Source: Alphaproteobacteria bacterium (GTDB lineage: Bacteria; Pseudomonadota; Alphaproteobacteria; Sphingomonadales; Sphingomonadaceae). From it: a stretch of 32,770 nt of DNA. How positions within the stretch are numbered: the first letter of the stretch is position 1; every line of letters starts with the position of its first letter. Below, piece by piece: positions 8,811 through 17,731 of this stretch. Both the position numbers and the translations under genes were made by a program. The stretch lies in assembly GCA_030426245.1 (NCBI GenBank), contig JAUHYZ010000028.1, positions 1 to 32,770 of the forward strand, written 5' to 3'. The notes below the pieces were generated by a model, which saw nothing but the letters and a program-made list of their open reading frames with translations, made no database searches and was not told where the DNA came from.

Positions 8811-9275
8811 ATGCAGCGTCTCCCGCTTCCCCCATTCACCAGAGAAACCGCGATAGAGAAGGTCCGCCTGGCGGAAGACGGCTGGAACAGCCGGATGCCG
8901 GAAAAGGTGGCCCTGGCTTACAGCACAGACAGCAGATGGCGAAATCGTGTGGAGTTCCCCGTTGGCCGAACCGAAATCGAACAGTTCCTGCAGCGCAAAT
9001 GGGCGCGGGAGCACGACTACCGGCTGGTGAAGGAATTATGGGCATTCACTGCGAACCGCATCGCCGTTCGCTTCGCCTATGAATACCGCGACGACAGCGG
9101 CACCTGGTACCGCGCCTATGGCAACGAGAACTGGGAATTCGACGATCAGGGCCTGATGACACGGCGCCTTGCAAGCATAAACGAGCTTCCCATTGCCGAG
9201 AGCGAGCGGAAATTCCGCTGGCCGCTCGGGCGCAGGCCAGACGATCATCCCGGATTGAGTGAACTGGGGCTATAG
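8811..9275 (+). CDS. DUF1348 (NTF2-like) family protein
   Basis: The 154-residue protein matches the DUF1348 family, which adopts the NTF2/SnoaL cone-shaped fold. The diagnostic segment [14 protein letters not shown] lies near residues 33-46, and the second half has the usual [25 protein letters not shown] run. Family length is about 150 residues, so it is complete. No catalytic role is established for the family, and related folds serve as small-molecule isomerases, hydrolases or binding proteins. A GGAAAGAA sequence precedes ATG 8811. It sits in the accessory run with isochorismatase-like, YHS and DUF1772 genes, which hints at a shared response to a small molecule. Confidence 0.85.
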   Translation: MQRLPLPPFTRETAIEKVRLAEDGWNSRMPEKVALAYSTDSRWRNRVEFPVGRTEIEQFLQRKWAREHDYRLVKELWAFTANRIAVRFAYEYRDDSGTWYRAYGNENWEFDDQGLMTRRLASINELPIAESERKFRWPLGRRPDDHPGLSELGL

Positions 9276-9359
9276 TGGCGATCCATGTGCGCTCGCCGAG
9301 TCTCAAAGAACGCCAGAGCTTCAGGTCCTGGCTGACCTGATGATCAAAGGAGAATTCCG

Positions 9360-9845
9360 ATGGAAGTGCTCGTGAATGTCCTTCTATTGGCAACGGTGGT
9401 CGCGGTTGGCGTGATGGCCGGCGTCTATTTTACCTTCTCTGCTTTCGTGATGCGCTCGCTCGATATGATAGAGAAACCCGCAGGCATGATGGCGATGCAG
9501 ACGATCAATCGCGAAATCCTGAAGTCCGCATTCCTGCCCTTATTCTTCTTGAGCAGCGCGGCCTGTGCCGTCTTCGTCGTGATCGCCATACTCGATTTGT
9601 CGGAAGGTGGTGCACTGCCGATGCTGGCCGGAGCCATGGCCTATCTTGGCGGCATGTTCTTGGTCACTGTGCTTGCGAATGTCCCGCTCAACGATCAGCT
9701 AGAAGCAACCCCGGCGCATGGTGCGGAGGGCGAGCCCATGTGGCGTCGCTATATGCAAAGATGGGTGGCCTGGAACCATGTCCGGACCGTTTCATGTTTC
9801 GTTGCCACGGCCCTGCTGGCCGCGGCACTGGCAATGAGAGTCTGA
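9360..9845 (+). CDS. DUF1772 integral membrane protein
   Basis: This 161-residue protein has about four hydrophobic helices (roughly 4-26, 55-77, 83-105 and 138-158). It matches the DUF1772 family, distantly related to fungal anthrone oxygenases. The NREILKSAF segment near residues 50-58 and a late RRYMQRWVAWNHVRT segment are typical of the family. A strong ribosome-binding sequence AAAGGAGAA (9346-9354) sets ATG 9360. The 84 bp before the gene contain a short palindrome, CAGGTC-N6-GACCTG (9322-9339). The bacterial function is unknown. It ends the accessory run; tRNA-Leu follows on the other strand. Confidence 0.8.
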   Translation: MEVLVNVLLLATVVAVGVMAGVYFTFSAFVMRSLDMIEKPAGMMAMQTINREILKSAFLPLFFLSSAACAVFVVIAILDLSEGGALPMLAGAMAYLGGMFLVTVLANVPLNDQLEATPAHGAEGEPMWRRYMQRWVAWNHVRTVSCFVATALLAAALAMRV

Positions 9846-9919
9846 CTCCAGACGGCCACGCAGCCGCCGCAGCGTATGAGGCGCCCGAAGGCAATGATTG
9901 GCTTTGCTTGAAGGCTGAA

Positions 9920-10006
9920 TGGTGCGGTCGAGAAGACTCGAACTTCCACGGGCGTTAGCCCACAACGACCTCAACGTTGCGCGTCTACCAGTTCCGCCAC
10001 GACCGC
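9920..10006 (-). tRNA. tRNA-Leu (anticodon GAG)
   Basis: Read on the minus strand, an 87-base type II tRNA with a long variable arm is visible. The acceptor arms GCGGTCG and CGACCGC pair fully, and the discriminator A is followed by an encoded CCA (plus 9920-9922). The anticodon arm CAACG/CGTTG encloses the loop TTGAGGT with anticodon GAG, reading CUC/CUU leucine codons. The T arm contains GTTCGAGTC. The 74 bp between this gene and the DUF1772 gene show nothing clear. Confidence 0.95.
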
Positions 10007-10140
10007 ATAATCGACAAGGGCCCGAAACATGCGGCCCTCGCGGGGTAGGAGCGCGCCCTTAGCAAAGCGTCCACCCCCCTGCAAGCGCGCTTGAAAGACA
10101 ATTTGCGTGGAGTTTGCCGCCGCTCGCGCCGCCCGCGCCG

Positions 10141-11064
10141 TCAGCTCGGCTTCCAGCCGATTTCTGCGAATTTCGCGGCCTTGGGGACATCCGTCACCGC
10201 TTCGTTGATCGAAACGCTTTCCCCGGGCGCCAGCGTGCGCTGCGGAGGGGCGACTTCCCAGCTGTAAACGATCCTGTCGCGTTCATCGCGCATCACGATG
10301 AGGATAGGGGGGAGAGAGCGCGTTTCGCGGCCGACATTGGTTACCGTGCCGCTTGCGCCGAAGAATTCCGTGCCGTTGGGCAATTGCCGCCGGTCCTGCT
10401 GGTCGGCCGGGAAATCGAGCACCAGATCGGCCTGACGGGCGCCGAAAGTCGGCCGGCTGACCGGAACCCATTCCGGCAGGCCCCAATAGCTGACGGCCAT
10501 GGTGGTGCCGAGCGCGAAGATCGCGAAAACCGCCGCTGCATAGGTCCATAGCTTGAGCATGTTGCGCCTTGGGCGGAACGGCGGCTGGTGGTCGAATTGC
10601 GAGTGATCGTATGTGTCATCATAGGCGTAAGCGCCTTTTTCATAGACGACTTGCGTGACCGGAGAATCCGCAACGGGCGGCGGCGGAATGTTCTCTTCCA
10701 CATAGGATTCTTGCCGCGCGGGGGCATCGACCGTTGCCGGGGCCTGGCTCGCGGCCGGCTCTTCCTGTTCCGCATCTGTGTCGTGCGTTTCCCCGGCCTG
10801 CTCGGGCGGCGCAGCGGAAGGCTGCGGTTCGGGCGGCGGCGCTGGCGAATCGTGTTCAGGCGCTTCTTCCGCAGGCGGCTGGGGGGCAGGTGCAGGCGGC
10901 GGAGGTGCCGGCGCGGCGGCAGGTGGCCGCCGGACGAGGTCGAGCGCACCTTCTTGGAACCAGCTATGCCGACATTTTGCACAGCGAACTGTGCGTCCTT
11001 CGACGCCCAATGCGCTGTCCGGAACGACATAGCGCGTCGCGCAGGCAGGGCATGCGATGATCAT
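10141..11064 (-). CDS. MJ0042-type zinc-ribbon membrane protein
   Basis: The 307-residue protein has three parts. The N-terminus is an MJ0042-type zinc ribbon with cysteines 5, 8, 28 and 31. A long Pro/Ala/Glu-rich disordered linker follows (about 45-165). A single transmembrane helix (about 171-193) then leads to a C-terminal DUF3426-like domain that would be periplasmic. So a cytosolic zinc finger is tethered to a periplasmic domain. It is divergent from ftsE across 161 bp, a pairing I recognise from other alphaproteobacteria, which hints at an envelope or division link, but no function is established. The Shine-Dalgarno sequence is weak; ATG 11064 is chosen because the zinc-ribbon CPxC motif starts at residue 5. 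Much of the linker's low complexity is codon-simple GCG/CCG DNA. Confidence 0.82.
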   Translation of the reverse strand: MIIACPACATRYVVPDSALGVEGRTVRCAKCRHSWFQEGALDLVRRPPAAAPAPPPPAPAPQPPAEEAPEHDSPAPPPEPQPSAAPPEQAGETHDTDAEQEEPAASQAPATVDAPARQESYVEENIPPPPVADSPVTQVVYEKGAYAYDDTYDHSQFDHQPPFRPRRNMLKLWTYAAAVFAIFALGTTMAVSYWGLPEWVPVSRPTFGARQADLVLDFPADQQDRRQLPNGTEFFGASGTVTNVGRETRSLPPILIVMRDERDRIVYSWEVAPPQRTLAPGESVSINEAVTDVPKAAKFAEIGWKPS

Positions 11065-11225
11065 TGTGGTTCAAGCTTAAGCACTTGGCGCCTCTACCAA
11101 CAAGTCCTCCCGACAGTCGAGCCTGTTCAGCAGTGGCTTTTTTCCACATCGATCAGCGGCTATAGCCCGTTCGCCATGTGCGATCAGCTGAACTTCCCGC
11201 CTGAAAAAACGGCCCAGGTACGCGC

Positions 11226-11954
11226 ATGAGCGGGGGCGGAGGGGAGATCGTCCATTTCGATAATGTCGGGTTGCGTTACGGCGCCGGCAAAGAAGTGCTC
11301 AGCGATATTTCTTTTACACTGTATCCCGGAAGCTTCTATTTTCTTACCGGTGCAAGCGGAGCCGGGAAAACTTCGCTGCTCAAGCTGCTCTATTTGGCGC
11401 AGCGGCCCTCGCGCGGGATGATCCGGATGTTCGGCAGCGATGTGATCACTTTGGCCCGTGGCGACCTGCCGCTCTTCCGGCGGCGCATAGGTGTCGTTTT
11501 CCAGGACTTCCGCCTTGTTCCGCATCTTTCCGTCTCCGACAATGTCGCCTTGCCGCTGAGAGTTTCAGGCATGCGCGAGAGCGAGATCGAAGGCCTGGTG
11601 GCCGACATGCTGGACTGGGTCGGCCTTTCCGGTCGAAGGGATGCCCGGCCCGCCACTCTGTCGGGCGGGGAACAGCAGCGCGTCGCCATCGCCCGCGCCG
11701 TGGTTGCACGCCCCGATCTGCTGGTGGCGGATGAACCGACCGGCAATGTCGATCCCGAACTCGCACAAAAGCTGCTGCGCCTGTTCGAAGCGCTCAACCG
11801 CCTCGGCACCACGGTCGTCGTGGCGACGCACGATCTCCACTTGCTGCAGAAAGTGCCGGAATCGCTGATCATGCGGCTCGAGGACGGGCACCTGCACGAT
11901 CCCACCGGTGCGCTGCGATATCCGCCGCATCGGCACGCCGCAGGGGAGGAGTGA
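11226..11954 (+). CDS. ftsE: Cell division ATP-binding protein FtsE
   Basis: This is the cytosolic ATPase of the FtsEX ABC-type complex, which couples ATP use at the division septum to activation of peptidoglycan hydrolases. The 242-residue product has a Walker A (GASGAGKT, near 40-47), a Q-loop ([15 protein letters not shown]), the ABC signature LSGGEQQR and a Walker [13 protein letters not shown], in order. QDFRL after the Q-loop is typical of FtsE rather than other LolD-like ATPases. The start at ATG 11226 has only a weak AGG before it. ftsX follows with its ribosome-binding site inside the ftsE end, and ydcF-like and plsC genes complete the unit. Confidence 0.94.
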   Translation: MSGGGGEIVHFDNVGLRYGAGKEVLSDISFTLYPGSFYFLTGASGAGKTSLLKLLYLAQRPSRGMIRMFGSDVITLARGDLPLFRRRIGVVFQDFRLVPHLSVSDNVALPLRVSGMRESEIEGLVADMLDWVGLSGRRDARPATLSGGEQQRVAIARAVVARPDLLVADEPTGNVDPELAQKLLRLFEALNRLGTTVVVATHDLHLLQKVPESLIMRLEDGHLHDPTGALRYPPHRHAAGEE

Positions 11955-11956
11955 AG

Positions 11957-12865
11957 GTGGCCGGCCTGGGATCGGAGCGCAAGGCGCAGCTGGTTCCGCA
12001 GGCGCGGCTATCGGGGCCGATGCCCTGGGTCATCGCCATCATGATCGCCATGACCACGATTGCCGCAGCAGGCGGCCTTGCCCTGGCGAATATGGCGAAT
12101 GCCGCGCGCTCGGAACTCTCCGGCGGCATCACGGTGCAGATCATCGAAGCCGATCCGGAAGAGAGGGGCCGGCAGACGCAACTGGCAATCTCTATCCTCT
12201 CCAACGCGGACGGTGTCGAAAGTGTGGAGCGTGTGCCTGACGCGCAGCTGCGGGAGCTGGTCGAACCGTGGCTGGGCGAAGCGGCGGCCGGCGCGGCAGG
12301 CGGCCTTGGCGATGCCATCCCGATACCGGCGCTGATCGACGTCAAGCTGGCTGGGCCCGTGACCGATAGCCGGACCGAAATTCTGCGCGGCCTGCTGGCG
12401 AGCTCCGCCCCGGCAGCGCGCGTCGATGCGCAGGCAAGCTGGCTGGCCCCGGTGTTCTCTGCCATCCGCTCTTTGCAATGGCTTGCCTTGGGATTGATCC
12501 TGCTGCTCGTGGCGACCAGCGCCGCGGCCGTGTGGCTCGCGGCCAGGAGCGCGCTTGGCGCCAATCGCGATACGATCGAGATCGTGCATTTGCTGGGCGG
12601 AACCGATCGCCAGATCGCCAAGATCTTTCAGCGCTCGGTGGGCATCGATGCGACGCTGGGCGGCATTGTGGGCTTGATCGTCGGCGCCGTTGCCGTTTTG
12701 GTGCTGGGCCAGCAATTCGCCGCTCTGGGCTCGGGCATGGTGGCCGGGGGAGGCCTCTCGCCCAGGGACTGGGCAGCCATCGCGGCGATACCCGTGATCG
12801 GAGTGCTGATTGCGATGCTCACGGCCCGGCTGACGGTGCTGGCCGTATTGAGGCGCATGCTGTGA
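11957..12865 (+). CDS. ftsX: Cell division membrane protein FtsX
   Basis: This is the membrane partner of FtsE, about 302 residues. A short cytosolic N-terminus leads to helix 1 ([19 protein letters not shown]). A periplasmic domain follows, then three more helices, the FtsX/MacB-type arrangement. The segment [23 protein letters not shown] between helices 2 and 3 is typical of FtsX. Two GTG starts compete. GTG 11951 overlaps the ftsE stop by 4 bp, but GGGGAGGA runs right up to it, leaving no spacing. GTG 11957 has proper spacing from AGGAG (11947-11951) and is preferred. The stop TGA overlaps the GTG of the next gene, implying translational coupling. Confidence 0.9.
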   Translation: MAGLGSERKAQLVPQARLSGPMPWVIAIMIAMTTIAAAGGLALANMANAARSELSGGITVQIIEADPEERGRQTQLAISILSNADGVESVERVPDAQLRELVEPWLGEAAAGAAGGLGDAIPIPALIDVKLAGPVTDSRTEILRGLLASSAPAARVDAQASWLAPVFSAIRSLQWLALGLILLLVATSAAAVWLAARSALGANRDTIEIVHLLGGTDRQIAKIFQRSVGIDATLGGIVGLIVGAVAVLVLGQQFAALGSGMVAGGGLSPRDWAAIAAIPVIGVLIAMLTARLTVLAVLRRML

Positions 12866-13392
12866 TCCTGCGTATCCCCGCCGCCGCCTTCGTTATCTAC
12901 GCATTGGGCTTCATGCTGTTCGCCGTCTTCCTGCCGAGAGGGGCGGGCGAGATGCAGACCGATGCCATCGTCGTGCCGACAGGCGGCAAGGGGCGGATCG
13001 ATCGCGGGCTGGAATTGCTGCGCGACGGGCAGGCCAAGCAGTTGCTGGTCACCGGGGTGGACCCCGATGTGAAGCCGAATGAATTCGCTGCCGAATACGA
13101 GGTCGGCCCCCGATTGATGCAATGCTGTATCACGCTGGGCTTCGCGGCCATGGATACGCAAGGCAATGCCGTGGAAACCGCCGAATGGATCGAGGAGCGG
13201 CAGGTGACCTCGCTGCGCCTGGTGACGACCGACTGGCATATGCGCCGGGCCGCGCTGGAACTGGACTCGGCAATCCCGGAAGATGTTCTCGTGCTGGAAG
13301 ACGCGGTCCGGTCGCAGCCCTCCATGCGCATCCTGTTCCTGGAATATAACAAGCTTATCGCCACGATGTTTGCCGGCGTGTGGCGGGGCTGA
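12862..13392 (+). CDS. YdcF/DUF218 family envelope protein
   Basis: The 176-residue protein has an N-terminal membrane anchor (about 5-23) and a DUF218 (YdcF/SanA/ElyC) domain: DAIVVPTGGKGRIDRGLELL near 34-53, GNAVETAEW in the middle and TTDWHMRRA later, in the family order. E. coli members are linked to envelope integrity but their reaction is unclear. The start is GTG 12862, four bases inside the ftsX end (GTGA overlap), with GAGG at 12850-12853 before it; a longer open frame upstream lies wholly within ftsX and is rejected. plsC starts 4 bp after its stop, so ftsE-ftsX-ydcF-plsC is a tight operon. Confidence 0.87.
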   Translation: MILRIPAAAFVIYALGFMLFAVFLPRGAGEMQTDAIVVPTGGKGRIDRGLELLRDGQAKQLLVTGVDPDVKPNEFAAEYEVGPRLMQCCITLGFAAMDTQGNAVETAEWIEERQVTSLRLVTTDWHMRRAALELDSAIPEDVLVLEDAVRSQPSMRILFLEYNKLIATMFAGVWRG

Positions 13393-13396
13393 GGCG

Positions 13397-14080
13397 ATGG
13401 GCTCCATCCTCAGAAGCCTGGTATTCTATACCGTGTTTTACGGCCTGACCGTTTTCTGGGTCATTGCGGCCATGATCGCATTGGCGCTCGGCCCGCATGC
13501 GCTGCGCAAGGTGGCCGATAGCTGGTCGGCCATGCATCGCCATTGCGTGGAAGGGATTCTGGGAATCCGCATCGTCGAAGAAGGGGAAAAGCCGCAGGAG
13601 GCGGTGCTGTATGCCTTCAAGCATGAAAGCTTCTTCGAAGCGATCGACATTGCCGTGTCGCTGCAAAGGCCCGTGATCTTCGCCAAGCAGGAATTGTTTT
13701 CGATTCCCGGCTGGGGTCGCGCGGCAAAGGCCTATGGCGCGGTGCCTGTGGCCCGCAAGGATGGCGCCAGAGCCCTGCGCGGGATGATTGCCCAGGCGCG
13801 CAGCTATGCCTCCAGCGGCCGCCCGCTGGCGATCTTCCCGGAGGGCACGCGGGTGCCCCATGGCCAGCGCAAACGGCTGAGCTCGGGCTTTGCGGGGCTC
13901 TACAAGGTGCTTGGACTGGCGGTCGTGCCGGTGGCGCTCGACAGCGGGCCGCTCTACCACCGGGTATGGAAGCGGCGCGGCACGATTACGCTGCGCTTCG
14001 GGGAACCGATTCCGCCGGGCCTGCCGCGCGCGGAGATCGAAGCGCGCGTGCATGAGGCCATCAACGAACTGAATGGATAG
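13397..14080 (+). CDS. plsC: 1-acyl-glycerol-3-phosphate acyltransferase (PlsC family)
   Basis: This 227-residue membrane-associated acyltransferase makes phosphatidic acid from lysophosphatidic acid. An N-terminal helix (about 8-31) anchors it. The active-site block is KHESFFE, with His76 and an acidic residue at 81; most PlsC proteins have His-x4-Asp, here it is Glu. The substrate-binding block FPEGTR is at 147-152. ATG 13397 is chosen because GAGG lies just before it and the preceding gene ends at 13392; the frame is open further upstream only inside that gene. It is last in the ftsEX unit and ends convergently with tyrA. Confidence 0.87.
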   Translation: MGSILRSLVFYTVFYGLTVFWVIAAMIALALGPHALRKVADSWSAMHRHCVEGILGIRIVEEGEKPQEAVLYAFKHESFFEAIDIAVSLQRPVIFAKQELFSIPGWGRAAKAYGAVPVARKDGARALRGMIAQARSYASSGRPLAIFPEGTRVPHGQRKRLSSGFAGLYKVLGLAVVPVALDSGPLYHRVWKRRGTITLRFGEPIPPGLPRAEIEARVHEAINELNG

Positions 14081-14083
14081 GTA

Positions 14084-14101
14084 GGGCGCCTGCACGCGCC
14101 C
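14084..14101. terminator. Short hairpin between convergent plsC and tyrA
   Basis: GGGCGC (14084-14089) and GCGCCC (14096-14101) pair exactly over a 6-base loop and fill nearly all of the 26-bp gap between the two stop codons. There is no T-tract, so it may act weakly in both directions. Confidence 0.4.
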
Positions 14102-14106
14102 GGAGC

Positions 14107-15030
14107 TTAGCCATGATCCTTGCGGCCGAAATCGGGGCGCGAATCGTCCTGCCCCATATCCAGGATCGATCGGCGGATCGCCCTGGTGCGGGTGAAGCGA
14201 TCGAACAGTACCTCGCCGTCGCCATCCTCGATCGCGTCTTTCAGCGTCGAAAGATCGTCCAGGAAGCGCTGCAGCATGGTCAGCACGGCATCGCGGTTGT
14301 TCAAGAACACGTCGCGCCACATGGTCGGATCGGAAGCGGCGATGCGGGTGAAATCGCGAAAGCCGCCGGCTGAATATTTGATCACTTCGCCGCGGGTCAC
14401 GTCTTCCAGGTCCGATGCCGTGCCCACGATCGTATAGGCGATCAGATGCGGGATATGGCTGGTTACGGCCAGCACCAGATCGTGGTGATGCGCGTCCATC
14501 GTATCGACCGTTGCGCCCAGCGTCTGCCAGTAGGCGACCAGCTGCGAAACCTTGTCTGCGTCCGCGCCTTCGGGCGGGGTGACGATACACCAGCGATGCT
14601 GGAACAGCGTGGCAAAGCCGGCCTCCGGGCCGCTATGCTCCGTCCCGGCGACGGGATGCGCGGGTATGATGCAATGGCCGGGCAGGGCGGATGTCAGGCT
14701 TTCGGTGATCGATTCCTTGGACGATCCGACATCGCTCACCACCACGCCATCGGAAAGGCCGGGGGCCATCTCGCGAGCGGCATCGCCCATCGCGCCCACC
14801 GGCACGCACAGAATCACCAGATCCGCACCGCGCACGGCATCGGCTGCGGTCTCGCAGATCGTGTCGGCCAGCTTCAATTCGCTGGCGCGGGCGCGCACTG
14901 CAGGATCCGCGTCATAGCCGGTGGTGACGATGCCATGCGCGAATTCGCGCGTTGCCAGGCCGACCGAACCGCCGATCAGGCCAAGGCCGATGATCGCGAC
15001 CCGCTTGAAGGGAGAAGGGGCGGCATTCAT
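14107..15030 (-). CDS. tyrA: Prephenate/arogenate dehydrogenase
   Basis: This enzyme oxidatively decarboxylates prephenate (or arogenate) for tyrosine synthesis. The 307-residue product has an N-terminal Rossmann motif GLGLIGGS (15-22), a conserved [14 protein letters not shown] segment around the catalytic region and TSHIPHL further on, all typical of TyrA. There is no fused chorismate mutase or ACT domain. The ATG overlaps the hisC stop as ATGA, and GGAG lies before it, so hisC-tyrA are translationally coupled. That pairing suggests the HisC homologue supplies aromatic aminotransferase activity for the same pathway. NAD or NADP use and the choice of prephenate versus arogenate cannot be decided here. 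Confidence 0.92.
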   Translation of the reverse strand: MNAAPSPFKRVAIIGLGLIGGSVGLATREFAHGIVTTGYDADPAVRARASELKLADTICETAADAVRGADLVILCVPVGAMGDAAREMAPGLSDGVVVSDVGSSKESITESLTSALPGHCIIPAHPVAGTEHSGPEAGFATLFQHRWCIVTPPEGADADKVSQLVAYWQTLGATVDTMDAHHHDLVLAVTSHIPHLIAYTIVGTASDLEDVTRGEVIKYSAGGFRDFTRIAASDPTMWRDVFLNNRDAVLTMLQRFLDDLSTLKDAIEDGDGEVLFDRFTRTRAIRRSILDMGQDDSRPDFGRKDHG

Positions 15031-16127
15031 CGTGCCTGCTCCGCCAGCTCTCTCAGGATCGCGGCGACTTCGTCCATCTGCTCCCTCGTGCCGATCGTGA
15101 TGCGCAGCGCTTGCGGCAGGCCCTGGCCCGGCAGCCAGCGCGTGGCGTAACCGCGCTGGGCAAGCCCGTCATGCGCGGCCTCGGCCGTCAACGCGCCTTC
15201 GAACAAGACGAGGACGAAATTGGCTTCGCTGGGCAGAACGCGCAGCCCGTGATTGCCCAGCGCGTCGAGAGCGGCGACGAAGCGGGCGCGTTCATCTTTA
15301 TTATGATCGCGCGAATGAACGATGAAGGACTGATCTTGTACCGCCGCCGTGGCCACGGCCTGCGCGCCGGCATTGACGTTGAAGGGCCCGCGCAGCCGGT
15401 TCAGCACCTCGATCAGCTCGGGCGCACCGGTGCCCCAGCCGACCCGTTCGCCCGCCAGGCCGTAAGCCTTTGAAAAGGTTCGGGTAACCAGCACGTTGGA
15501 ATGTCTGGCGGCAAGCTCCAGCGCGCCATCGTCATCCTCCGGCGCGACATATTCGGCATAGGCCTGATCCATCACCAGCAGCACGTCTGCCGGCAAGGCG
15601 GCATGCAGGCGCGCGACCTCTTCCCGGTGCATGAAGCTGCCGGTGGGATTGTTGGGGTTGGCGAGGAATATCACCCTGGTCTTCTCGTTCACCAGCGCCA
15701 GCAAAGCGTCCACATCGGTGCCGTAATCGGCATCGGGCGCCTCCACCGGAGTCGCGCCGCAGCGCCTTGCCGCAATTTCGTAGAGCGAAAAGCCGTAGCG
15801 GACATAGAGCACTTCATCCCCCGGCCCGGCAAAGGCGCTCGCCGAAATGGTCAGCAGCTCGCCCGAACCTGTACCGCAGACGATCCGCGCCGGATCGACG
15901 CCGTAGAGCGCGCCCAGTCTTTCGCGCAGGGCGGTGCTGTCCGGATCGGGATAGAGGCAGGGCTGGCCTGCATCGGCGCGCGCTGCCAGCGCCGCGGGGC
16001 TGGAGCCCAGCGGATTTTCGTTGGCCGAAAGTTTCACCAGCTCGCGCCCGTCGGTAGAGCGCGACTTGCCCGGGACATAGGCGTGGATCGCTGCGATCCA
16101 TGGCTTGGGTGTTGGCTTCTTATCCAT
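15027..16127 (-). CDS. hisC: Histidinol-phosphate/aromatic aminotransferase
   Basis: This is a PLP-dependent class I/II aminotransferase of 366 residues. SANENPLG lies near 34-41, NPNNPTG at 157-163, the Schiff-base lysine is K220 in [16 protein letters not shown], and the C-terminal LRITIGT segment is present. In HisC the reaction is imidazole-acetol phosphate to histidinol phosphate. Next to tyrA, such HisC homologues often transaminate prephenate or aromatic keto acids, so the true role could be either or both. The start is uncertain: GTG 16154 and ATG 16142 are also in frame, and none has a clear Shine-Dalgarno sequence. ATG 16127 gives the usual N-terminus ([16 protein letters not shown]). 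Confidence 0.88.
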   Translation of the reverse strand: MDKKPTPKPWIAAIHAYVPGKSRSTDGRELVKLSANENPLGSSPAALAARADAGQPCLYPDPDSTALRERLGALYGVDPARIVCGTGSGELLTISASAFAGPGDEVLYVRYGFSLYEIAARRCGATPVEAPDADYGTDVDALLALVNEKTRVIFLANPNNPTGSFMHREEVARLHAALPADVLLVMDQAYAEYVAPEDDDGALELAARHSNVLVTRTFSKAYGLAGERVGWGTGAPELIEVLNRLRGPFNVNAGAQAVATAAVQDQSFIVHSRDHNKDERARFVAALDALGNHGLRVLPSEANFVLVLFEGALTAEAAHDGLAQRGYATRWLPGQGLPQALRITIGTREQMDEVAAILRELAEQAR

Positions 16128-16199
16128 GCTGCGCGCGCGCATAGAGCAGTTCACTGGCGATTGACAGCCCGCTTGGCCTCCCCCAAGCCGCTTTGAGCA

Positions 16200-17303
16200 A
16201 TGGCAACCCTAGAGACTTCCTCCAGCAGCACGCTCAAGCTGCCAGACGCTCTGCCGCTCGATAGCGGGCAGACGCTGGAAAATGTCGAAATCGCCTATGA
16301 GACCTATGGCGAGATGGCGGCCGACAAGTCCAATATCGTATTGATTTTCCACGCCCTGACGATGGATCAATATGTCGCCAGTCCGCATCCGATCACGGGC
16401 AAGCCGGGCTGGTGGTCGGAATCGGTCGGCCCGGGCAAGACGATCGATACGGACCGCTTTCATGTCATCTGCGCCAATGTGATCGGCGGCTGCATGGGCT
16501 CCACCGGACCTTCCAGCATGGATGCGCAAGGGCAACCTTACGCCATGCGCTTTCCGGTCATCACCATTCGCGACATGGTCCGCGCGCAGGTCGCGCTTCT
16601 GGACCATCTGGGCATCGGCACGCTGCATGCCGTGATCGGCGGATCGATGGGCGGCATGCTGGCGCTCAGCCTGGCGGCCAACTATCCCGAACGCGCGGCG
16701 CGGGTGATCGGCATTGCTACCACCGCACGACATTCGGCGCAGAACATCGCCTTCCACGAAGTGGGACGCCAGGCGATCATGGCCGATCCCAACTGGCGCA
16801 AGGGCGAATATTATGCGGACGGGATTTCGCCCGATGCCGGGCTGGCCGTGGCGCGCATGGCCGCGCATATCACCTATCTTTCCGAAGCGGGGCTGACCGA
16901 AAAATTCGGCCGCCGGTTGCAGGACCGCAAGGCGATCAGCTTCGGCTTCGATGCCGATTTCCAGATCGAAAGCTATCTGCGCCATCAGGGGATCAGCTTC
17001 ACCAGCCGCTTCGATGCCAATTCCTATCTCTATATCACCCGCGCGATGGACTATTTCGACCTGGCGGAAGAACATGGCGGGCGGCTGGCCGATGCCTTTG
17101 CCGGGGCGCGGGCGCGCTTCTGTCTGATCAGCTTCGATACGGACTGGCTCTATCCCACCGCGGAAACGCGCAATGTGGTGCATGCGCTCAATGCCGCGGC
17201 TGCACCGGTCAGCTTCGTGGAGCTTTCCGCGCCTTACGGGCATGACAGCTTCCTGCTGGACGTTCCGGCGCTGGACGGCGTGATCAAGGGGTTCCTTGAA
17301 TGA
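16200..17303 (+). CDS. metX: Homoserine O-acyltransferase (MetX)
   Basis: This enzyme activates homoserine with an acyl-CoA for methionine synthesis. The 367-residue alpha/beta hydrolase-fold product has a nucleophile elbow GGSMGG with Ser149, Asp315 in FDTDWLYP and His348 in [19 protein letters not shown] near 91-104 is the classic MetX segment. Whether acetyl- or succinyl-CoA is used depends on a few residues and cannot be assigned safely. It is divergent from hisC over a 72-bp gap. That gap holds a TTGACA (16161-16166) and a 6-bp hairpin GCTTGG/CCAAGC (16171-16188), but no recognisable SAM-II riboswitch. The stop overlaps the next gene as ATGA, and metW follows one gene later. Confidence 0.94.
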   Translation: MATLETSSSSTLKLPDALPLDSGQTLENVEIAYETYGEMAADKSNIVLIFHALTMDQYVASPHPITGKPGWWSESVGPGKTIDTDRFHVICANVIGGCMGSTGPSSMDAQGQPYAMRFPVITIRDMVRAQVALLDHLGIGTLHAVIGGSMGGMLALSLAANYPERAARVIGIATTARHSAQNIAFHEVGRQAIMADPNWRKGEYYADGISPDAGLAVARMAAHITYLSEAGLTEKFGRRLQDRKAISFGFDADFQIESYLRHQGISFTSRFDANSYLYITRAMDYFDLAEEHGGRLADAFAGARARFCLISFDTDWLYPTAETRNVVHALNAAAAPVSFVELSAPYGHDSFLLDVPALDGVIKGFLE

Positions 17304-17316
17304 ACGCGCTTCCTGC
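17298..17316 (+). repeat. 19-bp start-codon repeat, copy 1
   Basis: The 19 bases spanning the GNAT gene start (GAATGAACGCGCTTCCTGC) match 18 of 19 with those spanning the metW start at 17726-17744. Both genes therefore begin MNALPA. Confidence 0.7.
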
Positions 17317-17731
17317 AGGGTATGAGCTTACCGGCGATCAGGCTCGGATCGATCCCGTGGCCGCGCAGGCCTATCTCTCGCGCAGCTATTGGGCGAAGAA
17401 TGTTCCGCTGGATATCGTCGAGCGCTCCATTCGCGGCAGCCTGTGCGTCGCCGTGATGCATGAAGGGCGGCAGGTGGCCTTCGCCCGCGTGGTGACAGAC
17501 CGGGCCACCTTCGCTTTCCTGGCGGATGTCTATGTTCTGGAAGAGCATCGCGGGCAGGGCCTGGCCCGCGCGATGGTCCGGCATTTTCAGGCCCATCCCG
17601 ATTTGCAGGGCCTGCGCCGCTGGCTGCTGTTCACGTGGGATGCGCATGACCTGTATGAAAGCTGCGGCTGGAACAGGCTGGCCCATCCGGAACACGGGAT
17701 GGAGCGTGTAACCCCGGGAATTTACGAATGA
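17300..17731 (+). CDS. GNAT family N-acetyltransferase
   Basis: This is a 143-residue cytosolic GNAT-fold protein. The core strand and acetyl-CoA loop are visible as [19 protein letters not shown] (75-93), with the R/Q-x-x-G-x-G/A-type loop at 84-89, and the C-terminal half has LYESCGW, a common GNAT element. The acceptor substrate is unknown. It overlaps metX upstream and metW downstream by 4 bp each (ATGA), so it is translated in step with both. metX and metW are normally direct neighbours, so this gene is an insertion in that pair; its first six residues copy those of MetW. It could acetylate a methionine-pathway protein or metabolite, or be an unrelated passenger. Confidence 0.85.
   Translation: MNALPAGYELTGDQARIDPVAAQAYLSRSYWAKNVPLDIVERSIRGSLCVAVMHEGRQVAFARVVTDRATFAFLADVYVLEEHRGQGLARAMVRHFQAHPDLQGLRRWLLFTWDAHDLYESCGWNRLAHPEHGMERVTPGIYE

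Noticed and set aside
9846..10006. tRNA-Leu as integration site of a genomic island carrying the 5-9.9 kb genes
   Set aside because: No integrase gene and no second copy of the tRNA 3' end are visible in the window, so the tRNA looks like an ordinary gene.
16128..16199. Possible SAM-II riboswitch before metX
   Set aside because: The gap is only 72 bp and shared with divergent hisC. A small 6-bp hairpin is present, but I could not find the pseudoknot core expected of SAM-II.
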